A stretch of 34,701 bases of DNA, from contig SHNG01000025.1 of NCBI GenBank assembly GCA_004295005.1, positions 1 to 34,701 on the forward strand, in the 5' to 3' direction. Made by a program: the position numbers and the translations under genes. Position 1 is the first letter of the stretch; each line of letters opens with the position of its first letter. The notes under the pieces were generated by a model. It did no database searches. It was not told the DNA's origin and saw only the letters and a program-made list of their open reading frames with translations. Source of the stretch: Gammaproteobacteria bacterium. GTDB taxonomy: Bacteria > Pseudomonadota > Gammaproteobacteria > Xanthomonadales > Rhodanobacteraceae. Shown in pieces: positions 1-9,918 of this stretch.

Positions 1-498
<498 letters not shown>

Positions 499-751
499 TA
501 ACTCCAAGTTGCTTCGTGTTTTATGCAAAGTCCCTTTTGCGGGTGAAAGTGGCATCCATGGCCACACTTCTCAGAAAGCCTCACTAGGGGGCATCAAAGC
601 CCGCTTCGTAGGGGTTTCGAGAAGAAATTGATCCGCGATGGGAATGCATAACTACTACTCCTCGACGGTACGTTGACCGCGAGAGCCAAAACGACTTATT
701 ACGTCCCAAGACACAATGCGAGACTGGCGCGAATGCGCTGTCTCCACCGCT
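499..751 (+). other. 23S-5S internal transcribed spacer
   Basis: This 253-base stretch separates the 23S and 5S genes. I see no tRNA cloverleaf and no convincing reading frame. An imperfect inverted repeat (AAGTGGC at 547-553 against GCCACACTT at 561-569) could form a small hairpin, possibly part of rRNA processing, but this is only a structural guess. Confidence 0.7.
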
Positions 752-869
752 TGCTCAGCGAACATAGCGCTGTGGTCCCACCCGATCCCATCCCGAACTC
801 GGAAGTGAAACGCAGCCGCGCCGATGGTAGTGTGGCTCAAGCCATGCAAGAGTAGGTCACCGCTGAGCG
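752..869 (+). rRNA. 5S ribosomal RNA
   Basis: This is a roughly 118-nt 5S rRNA. Helix I is formed by GCTCAGCG (753-760) pairing exactly with CGCTGAGC (861-868). Between them lie the conserved 5S blocks GTGGTCCCACC, CCCATCCCGAACTCGGAAGTG and GCCGATGGTAGTGTGG. It is the last gene of the rrn operon and is followed within about ten bases by an intrinsic terminator. The ends are taken from helix I and may be off by one or two bases. Confidence 0.95.
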
Positions 870-878
870 CTTTATCCG

Positions 879-911
879 AAAACCCCGATCAGGCAACTGG
901 TCGGGGTTTTT
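879..911 (+). terminator. Rho-independent terminator of the rrn operon
   Basis: A perfect 10-bp stem, AAAACCCCGA (879-888) with TCGGGGTTTT (901-910), encloses a 12-nt loop and is followed by further T residues. It sits just after the 5S gene, as expected for the rrn operon terminator. Confidence 0.9.
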
Positions 912-949
912 CATTGGGGCGTGGACAATGCGTGCGCTTTGCGATGGTC

Positions 950-1080
950 GTAGAGCGGAGCTTGCTCCGCCAATCGCCATGCCAGGCATCCAGCCGAGCA
1001 AGCTCGGCTCTACGCGGGCAGGTAGAGCGGAGCTTGCTCCGCTCGCGGGAATTCCCGCGCATTGTGGAGCAAGCAGGGCT
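950..1080. repeat. Cluster of GTAG-headed REP-like palindromes
   Basis: Three copies of a short palindrome sit in the gap between the rrn terminator and the kinase gene. Copy 1 (950-970, plus) begins GTAGAGCGGAGCTTGCTCCG. Copy 2 (992-1013) is the same element on the minus strand with a C-to-G change in the stem. Copy 3 (1022-1042, plus) is again near-identical to copy 1. A degraded fourth copy (GAGCAAGCAGGGCTCT) lies near 1066-1081. A separate palindrome GCGGGAATTCCCGC lies near 1044-1057. The GTAG head, the palindromic stem and the alternating orientation are the hallmarks of REP/BIME elements mobilised by RAYT transposases in Stenotrophomonas and relatives. No RAYT gene is in this window. 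Confidence 0.75.
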
Positions 1081-1124
1081 CTTGAAGTCGCTGCGATGAA
1101 AGCGCCACTCTTTTGTTGTTCTTT

Positions 1125-1162
1125 GTTCGCGCAAGGCGATGCTTCGTCTTTGCAGGGCGAAC
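1125..1162. other. Imperfect hairpin downstream of the kinase gene
   Basis: GTTCGC (1125-1130) pairs with GCGAAC (1157-1162), with further imperfect pairing inside (GCAAGGCGA against TCGTCTTTGC). On the minus strand it begins about 12 nt after the kinase stop codon. No U-tract follows it on that strand, so it is not a classical intrinsic terminator, though it could protect the mRNA 3' end. Confidence 0.3.
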
Positions 1163-1173
1163 CTGGCATCGCG

Positions 1174-2109
1174 TCACTCCAGCGCGTAGCCAAACTGCTG
1201 GCGAAACTGGTCGGCGAATTCGTCGTAGGCGAAGCGTTGGTTCTGGGTTCCCGGATGCTCGACCTTGAGCGCGCCCATCAGATTTCCGATGCGGCCAATG
1301 GTCATCCAGTCGTAGCCCTTCATGATGCCGTGGATCAATCCAGCCCTGAATGCGTCACCGCAACCCGTCGGATCGGTTACGCGACGTTCGTGGGCCGGAG
1401 GCACATCGATGGTCTTGCCGTCAGCATGGATCTTCGCGCCCTTTGGTCCACAGGTGGTGATGTAAGCCTTTACGCGGCTGGCGATTTCGGATTCGTTCCA
1501 GCCGGTGCGTTCCTGCAGCAGGTTTGATTCGTAGTCATTGACCGTGACGTAGTCGGCTTGCTCGATGAAATGGCGCAGTTCGCCGCCGTTGAACAATGGC
1601 ATGGCCTGACCCGGATCGAAAATGAAGGGGATGCCACATTCAAGAAATTCAGCCGCATTCTGCAGCATGCCCTCCCGACCATCGGGGCTGACAATGCCGA
1701 ACGAGACCCCGCTGACGTCACGTACATGGTTTTCGTAGGAGCGCATCATCGCGCCCGGGTGGAAAGCGGTGATCTGGTTGTTGTCGAGGTCGGTGGTGAT
1801 AAAAGCCTGTGGCGTGAACAAGTCGCCGATTTCCCGGACCTGATCGAGGCGAATTTCGAATTCCTCGAAATGATCGCGATAAGGGCCAAAGTCCTGGCCA
1901 ACCGTCGCCATCGGTATCGGATCGCCACCAAGAAGCTTCAGGTTGTAGGCGATATTTCCAGCGCAGCCACCAAATTCCCGGCGCATGCGCGGAACCAGGA
2001 ACGACACATTCAGGATATGCACCTTGGTCGGCAGAATGTGGTTCTTGAACTGGTCCGGAAAGACCATGATGGTGTCGTAAGCGAGGGAACCGCAGATCAA
2101 TGCCGACAT
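1174..2109 (-). CDS. Adenosine kinase / PfkB-family carbohydrate kinase
   Basis: This encodes a 311-residue ribokinase-fold kinase that probably phosphorylates adenosine to AMP with ATP in the cytoplasm (purine salvage). The PfkB signature DPTGCGDAFRAGL lies near residues 246-258, with the catalytic base Asp at about 252. The N-terminal half has the substrate-binding GG.AGN.A stretch and an opening CGSLAYDT block. The overall pattern (ICGSLAYDTIM, VNDYE, GPKGAKI) resembles the Mycobacterium tuberculosis-type adenosine kinase rather than ribokinase or fructokinase. The ATG at 2109 is chosen because it starts the conserved MSALICGS block and has AGGGG 8-12 nt upstream; the frame is open further upstream but without conserved sequence. 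It is transcribed divergently from mreB. The substrate is inferred from sequence resemblance; another nucleoside or sugar is possible. Confidence 0.88.
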   Translation of the reverse strand: MSALICGSLAYDTIMVFPDQFKNHILPTKVHILNVSFLVPRMRREFGGCAGNIAYNLKLLGGDPIPMATVGQDFGPYRDHFEEFEIRLDQVREIGDLFTPQAFITTDLDNNQITAFHPGAMMRSYENHVRDVSGVSFGIVSPDGREGMLQNAAEFLECGIPFIFDPGQAMPLFNGGELRHFIEQADYVTVNDYESNLLQERTGWNESEIASRVKAYITTCGPKGAKIHADGKTIDVPPAHERRVTDPTGCGDAFRAGLIHGIMKGYDWMTIGRIGNLMGALKVEHPGTQNQRFAYDEFADQFRQQFGYALE

Positions 2110-2290
2110 TGAAGAAAACCCCTGGGGATCGAGATGGCTGGCGGGCTGGCGGGACGGATCAGGTTCGCCAAGCCATGGCATGCAAAGGGTGGAATCTTGC
2201 CCGAGATTCCCGGCCCGCGCACCTGTTGATGTTCCGTGCTTCCCGCCCGCGCTTTCAGGTGCAGCTTGCGGCGTCTCTCCGGCGCAGTGA

Positions 2291-3445
<1,155 letters not shown>

Positions 3446-3464
3446 GCGCGTGTGATTTGCGCGC

Positions 3465-4394
3465 ATGCCGGTAACCTCTCCTGACAAGGTTTCCCTGTTT
3501 GCCGAGGGTACGGTCAGTACCCTGCGCCTGATCGTTTACCTTGCCGCGGCCATGATCATCATGGTGATCGACCATCGTGGTGGTTATCTGCAAGGTTTGC
3601 GCAACATGGCGAACCTGGTGGTTGAACCGGCGTACCGGGCTGCGGCGTTGCCGTCGGAAGTAGTCCGCGCCGGAAAATTGGCCATAGCCACGCAAAGCCA
3701 CCTGGTTGATGAAAACCGGGCACTCAAGGAAGCCCTTTTGCTTGCCCAGGTCCGGCTCAACCGCATGTCGGCATTGACGGCGCAGAATGATCGCCTCAAG
3801 CAACTTCTCGACGTGCAGAGGGATCTCGGGCTGGGCGTGCAGCTGGCACAACTGATCGACATCGATCTTGATCCGTTTCGCCATCGCGTGGTGCTCAATG
3901 CAGGCAGCGCACAATCCATCGTGGTTGGCCAGCCGGTGCTTGATGCATTCGGTGTGATGGGACAGGTGGTGGAAGTGATGCCCAACACTTCCGTGGCGAT
4001 GTTGATCACCGATCCTGCGCATGCGATTCCCGTGATGGTGGCACGTACCGGCCTGCGCACCATTGCCTATGGCACCGGTGCCATTGATCGCCTGCAACTG
4101 CCCAACATTCCGATCAGCGCCGACCTCAAGGTGGGCGACGCCCTCGTCACGTCCGGACTCGGAGGGCGATTTCCAGCCGGGTTTCCGGTGGGCGAGGTGC
4201 TTGAGATCAGCAATGACGAAAGCGGAATGTTCGCGGCTGCGATTGCGAGGCCTGCCGCCGCACTCGATCGCAGTGGCGAAGTGCTGTTGTTGCAGGATCT
4301 ACCACAACCCATGGGGCCACCAGTACCGGAACCCGGCATGCAAACGCCAGTAGAGGACGTTTCCGCAAGCCCTGCGCCAGGCGGTCAACCATGA
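3465..4394 (+). CDS. mreC: Rod shape-determining protein MreC
   Basis: This 309-residue elongasome scaffold is anchored in the inner membrane with a periplasmic body and binds PBP2 to activate wall synthesis. One N-terminal membrane helix lies near residues 20-37 (LRLIVYLAAAMIIMVID). A heptad-like helix follows around residues 70-105, then the two beta-rich domains with the family motif NTSVAMLITDP. A proline-rich tail (roughly residues 285-309) ends the protein. Its stop codon overlaps the mreD start (ATGA), which indicates translational coupling. Confidence 0.96.
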   Translation: MPVTSPDKVSLFAEGTVSTLRLIVYLAAAMIIMVIDHRGGYLQGLRNMANLVVEPAYRAAALPSEVVRAGKLAIATQSHLVDENRALKEALLLAQVRLNRMSALTAQNDRLKQLLDVQRDLGLGVQLAQLIDIDLDPFRHRVVLNAGSAQSIVVGQPVLDAFGVMGQVVEVMPNTSVAMLITDPAHAIPVMVARTGLRTIAYGTGAIDRLQLPNIPISADLKVGDALVTSGLGGRFPAGFPVGEVLEISNDESGMFAAAIARPAAALDRSGEVLLLQDLPQPMGPPVPEPGMQTPVEDVSASPAPGGQP

Positions 4395-4885
4395 GCAACC
4401 GGCGGCGGGCCCATGCCCTGATTTTTGCGGGCAGCATCATTTTTGCCTTCCTGCTGCAATTGACGCCGTTGCCGCTGGCGCTGGCGGCGTTCAAGCCCTA
4501 CTGGCTTGCTCTCGTCATGATCTATTGGGCAATCGAAGCACCCCATCGGGTTGGTTTGGGATTCGCCTTCCTGATCGGGCTGGCCGGCGACCTGCTGATC
4601 GGGCAGGTGCTCGGCGAACAGGCGCTTCGCCTCGTCGTGCTGGTATTCATCGTGTTGCGCTTTCGTTCGCGCTTGCGCTTCTTTCCGATCGGCCAGCAGT
4701 CTCTGGCCGTGCTTGCCCTGCTGCTGAATGACCGCATGGTCGTGATGATGATCCGCGGCTTTGCGGGAGATCCCATGCCGCCGCTGGATTTCTGGGTGGC
4801 GCCCGTGGTTGGCATGTTGGCGTGGCCGTTTGTGTTTCTGCTGCTCGATGACCTGCGCGCCCGAATTCGCGCGAAGTCGACATGA
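4391..4885 (+). CDS. mreD: Rod shape-determining protein MreD
   Basis: This is a 164-residue integral inner-membrane protein of the elongasome. About five hydrophobic segments cover most of the chain (for example residues 9-27, 34-50, 53-75 and 128-150). Length, topology and position between mreC and mrdA identify it, as MreD sequences are poorly conserved. It overlaps both neighbours by 4 bp (ATGA at each end). Confidence 0.94.
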   Translation: MSNRRRAHALIFAGSIIFAFLLQLTPLPLALAAFKPYWLALVMIYWAIEAPHRVGLGFAFLIGLAGDLLIGQVLGEQALRLVVLVFIVLRFRSRLRFFPIGQQSLAVLALLLNDRMVVMMIRGFAGDPMPPLDFWVAPVVGMLAWPFVFLLLDDLRARIRAKST

Positions 4886-6762
4886 AGGCGAGGCCCATTC
4901 GGGATTCGAGACAGGAATCCGCCGTGTTCGTGCGACGGGCAATCATCGGGTTCCTGCTGATTCTGGTTGCCTTGTCCGTGCTGGCTTCGCGCTTCTGGTT
5001 CCTGCAGGTGGTCAAGCACCGCGAGCTGCAGTCGCGCTCGGATGAAAACCGCATCCTTACCCGGCCCTTGGCGCCTGCGCGTGGATTGATCTATGACCGC
5101 AATGGCATCCTGCTTGCGGAAAATATTGCCGCGTTTCGCCTCGAGGTGGTTCCCGAGCAGGTTCAGGACATGGAGTCGCTGCTGGCGGACCTGAAACTGA
5201 CCATCGGCATCAGTGAAGACGACCTGGATCGTTTCAGGTCCCTGGTCAAATCCAAACGCAGCTACCAGAGCATTCCCCTGCGCCTGAAGCTGTCTGAAGA
5301 GGAGATCGCGCGATTTGCGGTAAATCGATGGCGTTTCCGCGGTGTCGATGTGGTGCCCTACCTGACCCGTTTCTATCCGCGCGGCAAGAAGCTGGGGCAT
5401 CTGGTTGGATACGTCGGGCGAATCGACGCTGCGGATGCCGAGCGCCTGGACGCGTCTCGCTATGCAGGTACGACGCATGTGGGCAAGACGGGGATCGAGC
5501 GCTCCTACGAAGAACTTCTGCACGGCGAGCCCGGCTACGAGCTGGTCGAAGTCAATGCCGACCGTCGGCCGCTGCGCGTGCTCGAGCGTGTGGCGCCCAA
5601 GCCCGGTCGGAATCTTTACCTGACGGTTGATGTGCGTATCCAGGAAGCCGGGGAACTGGCGTTTGCGGACCGTCCCGGTGCCTCGGTGGCGATTGATCCA
5701 CGCAACGGCGAAGTGCTGGCCATGATCAGCGTGCCGAGTTTCGATCCCAACCTGTTCGTCAACGGCATCAGTCAGACCGACTACAACGCGTTGCTGAATT
5801 CGCCGGACAAGCCGCTGCTGGATCGGGCCTTGCGTGGCAGCTATGTACCGGGATCGACGATCAAGCCGTTCGTGGCCGCAGCCGGGCTGGAGCTGGGGCT
5901 GCGCAAGCCCTCGGACACGGTCATGTCGACCGGCGAGTTCTTCATTCCCGGCCAGCAACGAGGCTATCGCGATGTGCGTGCAGGCGGTCATGGCCGCGTC
6001 GATCTGGTGCAGTCGCTTGCGCAGTCCGTGAACACCTACTACTACGCACTGGCGCTTGAGTTGGGAATCGATCGCTTTGCTTCCTACTTGGCACGTTTCG
6101 GATTCGGCCAGCCAACGGGTATTGACCTGGAAGGTGAAGGCAGTGGCGTGCTGCCGTCAAAGGAGTGGAAGCAGGCGAGGTTTGGCAAACCCTGGTATCC
6201 CGGAGAGACCGTCATCAGTGGCATTGGCCAGGGCTTCTGGGTGGTTACACCCGTGCAACTGGCGAGTGCTGTCGCGACGCTGTCCGTAGGAGGCATCGCT
6301 CACCGGCCGCGCCTGCTTCACGCAACCCAGCAGGGAATTGGCGACGCACCCGAGGCGGTTGCGGAAAGCCAGGCCCAGCCCGCCATCTTTCGTGATCCCG
6401 CCAATTGGCATGCCATTCGCGAAGGCATGATTGCGGTGGTCAATGGACCCACCGGAACGGCACGCACCATGGGTATCGGCTTTCCCTATGTGATTGCTGG
6501 CAAGAGCGGCACGGCGGAGCGTTATTCGCGGACAACCGAAGCCTGGCAACACATTTCCCAGGTGGCCATCGAACGCCACCAGGTTCTGTTCGAGGCATTC
6601 ACCCCGGCCGAGGCGCCGCGCATCTCGGTGATCGTGGCGCTTGAAGCCGGGCGCGGTGGCGGGCGTGACGCCGCGCCGGTGGCGCGCAAGATGCTGGATG
6701 CCTGGTTGATCGGCGAAGGACAGGCGCCGTCGCCTCCTGCATCCGGGACGGATCACCCATGA
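4882..6762 (+). CDS. mrdA: Penicillin-binding protein 2 (peptidoglycan D,D-transpeptidase)
   Basis: This is a 626-residue class B PBP, the elongasome transpeptidase that cross-links new lateral wall in the periplasm. An N-terminal membrane anchor lies near residues 16-37. The PBP dimer/pedestal domain follows, with the landmark ARGLIYDRNGILLAEN. The transpeptidase domain has all three catalytic motifs: STIK with nucleophile Ser325, SVN at 382-384 and KSG at 541-543. It overlaps mreD and rodA by 4 bp each. PBP2 works as an obligate pair with the glycosyltransferase RodA encoded next. Confidence 0.97.
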   Translation: MKARPIRDSRQESAVFVRRAIIGFLLILVALSVLASRFWFLQVVKHRELQSRSDENRILTRPLAPARGLIYDRNGILLAENIAAFRLEVVPEQVQDMESLLADLKLTIGISEDDLDRFRSLVKSKRSYQSIPLRLKLSEEEIARFAVNRWRFRGVDVVPYLTRFYPRGKKLGHLVGYVGRIDAADAERLDASRYAGTTHVGKTGIERSYEELLHGEPGYELVEVNADRRPLRVLERVAPKPGRNLYLTVDVRIQEAGELAFADRPGASVAIDPRNGEVLAMISVPSFDPNLFVNGISQTDYNALLNSPDKPLLDRALRGSYVPGSTIKPFVAAAGLELGLRKPSDTVMSTGEFFIPGQQRGYRDVRAGGHGRVDLVQSLAQSVNTYYYALALELGIDRFASYLARFGFGQPTGIDLEGEGSGVLPSKEWKQARFGKPWYPGETVISGIGQGFWVVTPVQLASAVATLSVGGIAHRPRLLHATQQGIGDAPEAVAESQAQPAIFRDPANWHAIREGMIAVVNGPTGTARTMGIGFPYVIAGKSGTAERYSRTTEAWQHISQVAIERHQVLFEAFTPAEAPRISVIVALEAGRGGGRDAAPVARKMLDAWLIGEGQAPSPPASGTDHP

Positions 6763-7874
6763 ATGGTGTGCTCGCCAACCTGGGCTATCGACTGAAGTCT
6801 ATGATGCGTCGACCGCGCTTCGACCTGCCCCTGGCGGGGGCCTTGCTGCTGCTGGCCCTGGTGGGTCTGGCGACCCAGTACAGCGCGAGTGATCTGGACC
6901 TCGACCAGGCCTATGCGCAGGCGTTGCGCCTGTTGCTTGGCACGGTGTTGATGATCGTGATTTCCCGGATCCCGCCGTCGACCTTGCGCAACTGGACACC
7001 ATGGCTATTTGCCGGCAGCGTGCTGTTGCTGGTTCTGGTCACCCTGCTCGGCGAGGGGCGTGGTGCAAACCGCTGGCTTGATCTGCGCATCGTGCGCTTC
7101 CAGCCCTCCGAACTGCTCAAGCTGACCATGCCAATGATGGTTGCCTGGACCCTCAATCTGCGCCCCTTGCCACCGAACTGGTCGACTCTGGGCCTGGTGT
7201 CGGTGTTGATTGCGGTGCCCGCATTCCTGATCGCTGAGCAGCCCGATCTCGGAACGGCATTGCTGGTTGCGGCCAGTGGCCTGTTTGCGGTGTATCTGGC
7301 GGGCATTGCCTGGTGGCGGATTGGCCTGGTCGTGGTGAGCGCGGCATCGGTGATGCCGGTGGCCTGGCACTTCATGCACGAGTACCAGCGCAACCGCGTG
7401 CGCACGCTGCTGGATCCGGAGTCGGATCCGCTTGGCCTCGGCTGGCACATCATCCAGTCAAAGATAGCCGTCGGTTCGGGAGGTCTGTGGGGCAAGGGTT
7501 GGCACAATGGCACGCAGTCGCGCCTGGAGTTCCTGCCCGAACACACCACCGACTTCATCTTTTCGGTGTTTGCCGAGGAGTGGGGTTTGATCGGCGTGCT
7601 GCTCCTGCTGCTTTTGTATGCCTTCATCATCGGCCGCAGCCTGTGGATTGCCAGCAATGCCAAGGACACCTATTCGCGCCTGCTGGCTGGCGCCATCAGC
7701 ATGGCGTTCTTCGTCTACGTGCTGGTCAACGGCGGCATGATCTCCGGCATCCTGCCGGTCGTTGGCGTGCCACTGCCCCTGGTGAGCTACGGAGGCACGT
7801 CCGCAGTCTCGCTGTTGGCCGGGTTTGGTGTGCTCATGTCCATTCATGCACAGCGACGACGGGTGGCGACGTGA
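6759..7874 (+). CDS. rodA: Rod shape-determining protein RodA (SEDS peptidoglycan glycosyltransferase)
   Basis: This 371-residue SEDS-family polytopic membrane protein polymerises lipid II into glycan strands together with PBP2. About ten hydrophobic segments are visible. Family landmarks are FQPSELLKL, the loop LPEHTTDFIFSVFAEEWG with the essential Asp of the SEDS active site, and the C-terminal PLVSYGGTSAVSLLAGFG. The ATG overlaps the mrdA stop (ATGA). It is called RodA rather than FtsW because of its position directly after mrdA. Confidence 0.97.
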   Translation: MNGVLANLGYRLKSMMRRPRFDLPLAGALLLLALVGLATQYSASDLDLDQAYAQALRLLLGTVLMIVISRIPPSTLRNWTPWLFAGSVLLLVLVTLLGEGRGANRWLDLRIVRFQPSELLKLTMPMMVAWTLNLRPLPPNWSTLGLVSVLIAVPAFLIAEQPDLGTALLVAASGLFAVYLAGIAWWRIGLVVVSAASVMPVAWHFMHEYQRNRVRTLLDPESDPLGLGWHIIQSKIAVGSGGLWGKGWHNGTQSRLEFLPEHTTDFIFSVFAEEWGLIGVLLLLLLYAFIIGRSLWIASNAKDTYSRLLAGAISMAFFVYVLVNGGMISGILPVVGVPLPLVSYGGTSAVSLLAGFGVLMSIHAQRRRVAT

Positions 7875-7907
7875 GCACGCCGCGCGATAAAGTAGTGCCG
7901 ATTTGCA

Positions 7908-7914
7908 GAGGAAG
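7908..7914 (+). promoter_or_regulatory. Strong Shine-Dalgarno that sets the mltB GTG start
   Basis: GAGGAAG lies 6 nt before GTG 7921. It favours that codon over the in-frame TTG at 7903, which has no comparable site and would add six residues before the signal peptide. Confidence 0.7.
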
Positions 7915-7920
7915 TATCGA

Positions 7921-8952
7921 GTGAAACACGCTTGCTGGTTGGGCGCGGCTGCGGTGCTGATTGCCGGATTCCTGAGTTCCGGATGCCTGGGCACTGCCAA
8001 CGCCAAGGTTTCCGCAAAGACCGCCGCCGAAACCAATCCGGACTACGTGGCCTTTGCCGAGGAACTGGCGCAGGAGCCCGGCTTGTCCAAGGCCGGGGTG
8101 CTTGCCACCTTGTCCAAGGCCCAGGTGCAAAAGAGCATCCTGGATGCCATCGCCAGACCGGCGGAAAGCAAGGAATGGAAAGACTATCGGCCAATCTTCC
8201 TCACCGAGAAACGCATAGCCGACGGGGTCGCGTTCTATGCAGCCAATCGCGAGCTGATCGACCGCGCGGCAAGCGAGTTTTCGGTTGCTCCGGAAATCAT
8301 CGTTGCCATCATTGGCGTGGAAACCAATTACGGCCGCAACTATGGCTCGTACAAGGTGCTGGATGCGCTGGTGACCCTGGCCTTCCACTACCCGCCACGC
8401 GCCACGTTCTTTCGCGGCGAGTTGCGCCAACTGTTCCTGCTGGGCGACAGCCACATGGCCTATCCGATCGACCAGTTGGTGGGATCGTATGCCGGCGCTA
8501 TGGGTTGGGGGCAGTTCATTCCGACCAGTGTGGCGAATTTTGCGCGTGACTACGATGGTGATGGCCGGATCGACTTGTGGAATTCGCTGCCCGACATCGT
8601 CGGCAGCGTGGCCAATTATTTTGCCGTACATGGCTGGCAAGCCGGGCAACCGGTCGCTGCGCCGGTTTCGGTTGCGCCCGACGCCCGCGCCATCGCTCCG
8701 GACGGCCTGTTGCCGGTCTATCCGGTAAGCCAGTTGCGCGATTGGGGCTACACCCCCGATCAGACCCTGGATCCCGACCTGACAGCCACCCTGCTGAAAT
8801 TGCAGGGCGCGGATGGGCCCGAGGTCTGGATGACGTTCCAGAATTTCTACGTGATTTCCCGCTACAACCGCAGCCCGCTGTACTCGATGGCCGTGTGGCA
8901 ATTGGCCGGTGCCATTGCGTCGGGCGCCAACGCGGGTGCGTCAGGCCAGTGA
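7921..8952 (+). CDS. mltB: Membrane-bound lytic murein transglycosylase B (MltB)
   Basis: This 343-residue SLT-type lytic transglycosylase cleaves peptidoglycan with formation of 1,6-anhydromuramic acid. The catalytic glutamate sits in IIGVETNYG (Glu134), followed by the conserved GSYKVLDALVTLAF and AMGWGQFIPTS blocks. The GTG start at 7921 is chosen for its strong Shine-Dalgarno and because it gives a compact signal peptide. A cysteine at residue 22 follows LSSG, a weak lipobox because the -3 residue is Ser instead of Leu. Lipidation is therefore likely but not certain; signal peptidase I cleavage after ANA is the alternative. The stop overlaps the rlpA GTG start. Confidence 0.94.
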   Translation: MKHACWLGAAAVLIAGFLSSGCLGTANAKVSAKTAAETNPDYVAFAEELAQEPGLSKAGVLATLSKAQVQKSILDAIARPAESKEWKDYRPIFLTEKRIADGVAFYAANRELIDRAASEFSVAPEIIVAIIGVETNYGRNYGSYKVLDALVTLAFHYPPRATFFRGELRQLFLLGDSHMAYPIDQLVGSYAGAMGWGQFIPTSVANFARDYDGDGRIDLWNSLPDIVGSVANYFAVHGWQAGQPVAAPVSVAPDARAIAPDGLLPVYPVSQLRDWGYTPDQTLDPDLTATLLKLQGADGPEVWMTFQNFYVISRYNRSPLYSMAVWQLAGAIASGANAGASGQ

Positions 8953-9833
8953 GCGTGCGCTGGTTCATCGTGCTGGCAGCCCTGCTGCTTGCCTCCTGTG
9001 CCGCACGCAAGCCGCGGCCGACCCAGATCCCCGAAGCGCAATCGCCAACCCCGGTTGTCGATGACACCCGCTTGCCCCAGGCGCAGCGCTACCGTCAGCA
9101 AAAGGATGGGGAGGCGCCCGGCGCACGCATGGACGTTTCCACGCTGGTGGAGCCTGTGCCCAAGGCGGAACCGCGTGCCCGCTATGGCAACAAATCGCCC
9201 TACACGGTGCTCGGCAAGTCCTACCGCGTGCTCGAGCATGCGGACAACTACCATGAGCGCGGTATTGCGTCCTGGTATGGCAACAAGTTCCACGGCTACA
9301 TGACATCGAGCCTGGAACCCTATGACATGTACCAGTTCAGCGCGGCACACAAGACGCTGCCGCTGCCGAGCTATGTGCGGGTGACCAATCTGGAGAACCG
9401 CAAGAGCGTCGTGGTGCGGGTCAATGATCGCGGCCCCTTCCATGAAAACCGCCTCATTGATCTTTCCTACGCCGCGGCTGTGCGCATCGGCATCTGGCCC
9501 AAGGGCACGGGTCTTGTCGATGTCGAGGTACTGGAGCCGGGGCGGGATCACCCGACCGGGAGTCTGCCGGCAACAGCGCAGGCAATGCCCACGCATGCAC
9601 GGATCTTCCTGCAGTTGGGCGCATTCTCGGATCGCGCAAATGCGCAGCGCATGGTCGAGAGGATTGAACGCGAGCGCCTCGGGCAGGTCTCAATCCTCAC
9701 CGCACGCGTTGAATCGCGCGAAGTGCATCGGGTTCGCCTTGGTCCGCTGGTGTCCGTGGATGCAGCCGATCTGCTGATCAAGCGCATCAAGCGACTGGGC
9801 CTTGGAATGCCCCGCGTGGCCATTGAAGAATGA
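8949..9833 (+). CDS. rlpA: Septal ring lytic transglycosylase RlpA (DPBB plus SPOR lipoprotein)
   Basis: This is a 294-residue outer-membrane lipoprotein. The signal peptide ends in a good lipobox LLASC with lipidated Cys17. The double-psi beta-barrel domain covers about residues 95-190: GIASWYG, FHG, AAHKTLP, VRVNDRGPF. This includes the His and Asp used in the lytic transglycosylase activity of Pseudomonas RlpA. A C-terminal SPOR domain (about 215-290, IFLQLGAFSDRANAQ) binds denuded septal glycan. The GTG start at 8949 overlaps the mltB stop (GTGA) and begins exactly at the signal peptide; the long open frame upstream is a shadow of mltB. Confidence 0.95.
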   Translation: MSVRWFIVLAALLLASCAARKPRPTQIPEAQSPTPVVDDTRLPQAQRYRQQKDGEAPGARMDVSTLVEPVPKAEPRARYGNKSPYTVLGKSYRVLEHADNYHERGIASWYGNKFHGYMTSSLEPYDMYQFSAAHKTLPLPSYVRVTNLENRKSVVVRVNDRGPFHENRLIDLSYAAAVRIGIWPKGTGLVDVEVLEPGRDHPTGSLPATAQAMPTHARIFLQLGAFSDRANAQRMVERIERERLGQVSILTARVESREVHRVRLGPLVSVDAADLLIKRIKRLGLGMPRVAIEE

Positions 9834-9906
9834 AAGGGCGACAATGCCTTCTGCCGTGCAGGCTCCTGAATCCGTTTCGCAGTTCAGTCGCGAAACCACC
9901 ACCGTT

Positions 9907-9913
9907 GAGGAAA
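9907..9913 (+). promoter_or_regulatory. Shine-Dalgarno supporting a TTG start for the carboxypeptidase
   Basis: GAGGAAA lies 5 nt before TTG 9919, the codon that opens a textbook signal peptide. The competing ATG 9844 has AAGGG upstream but would put an acidic 25-residue extension before the signal sequence. Confidence 0.55.
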
Positions 9914-9918
9914 CCGTT

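Noticed and set aside
499-751. tRNA gene in the 23S-5S spacer
   Set aside because: No sequence with a T-loop motif and cloverleaf arms could be found.
655-1134. Several open frames around the 5S gene and the REP cluster on both strands
   Set aside because: They run through the 5S rRNA, its terminator and palindromic repeats, with no protein-like sequence or ribosome-binding site.
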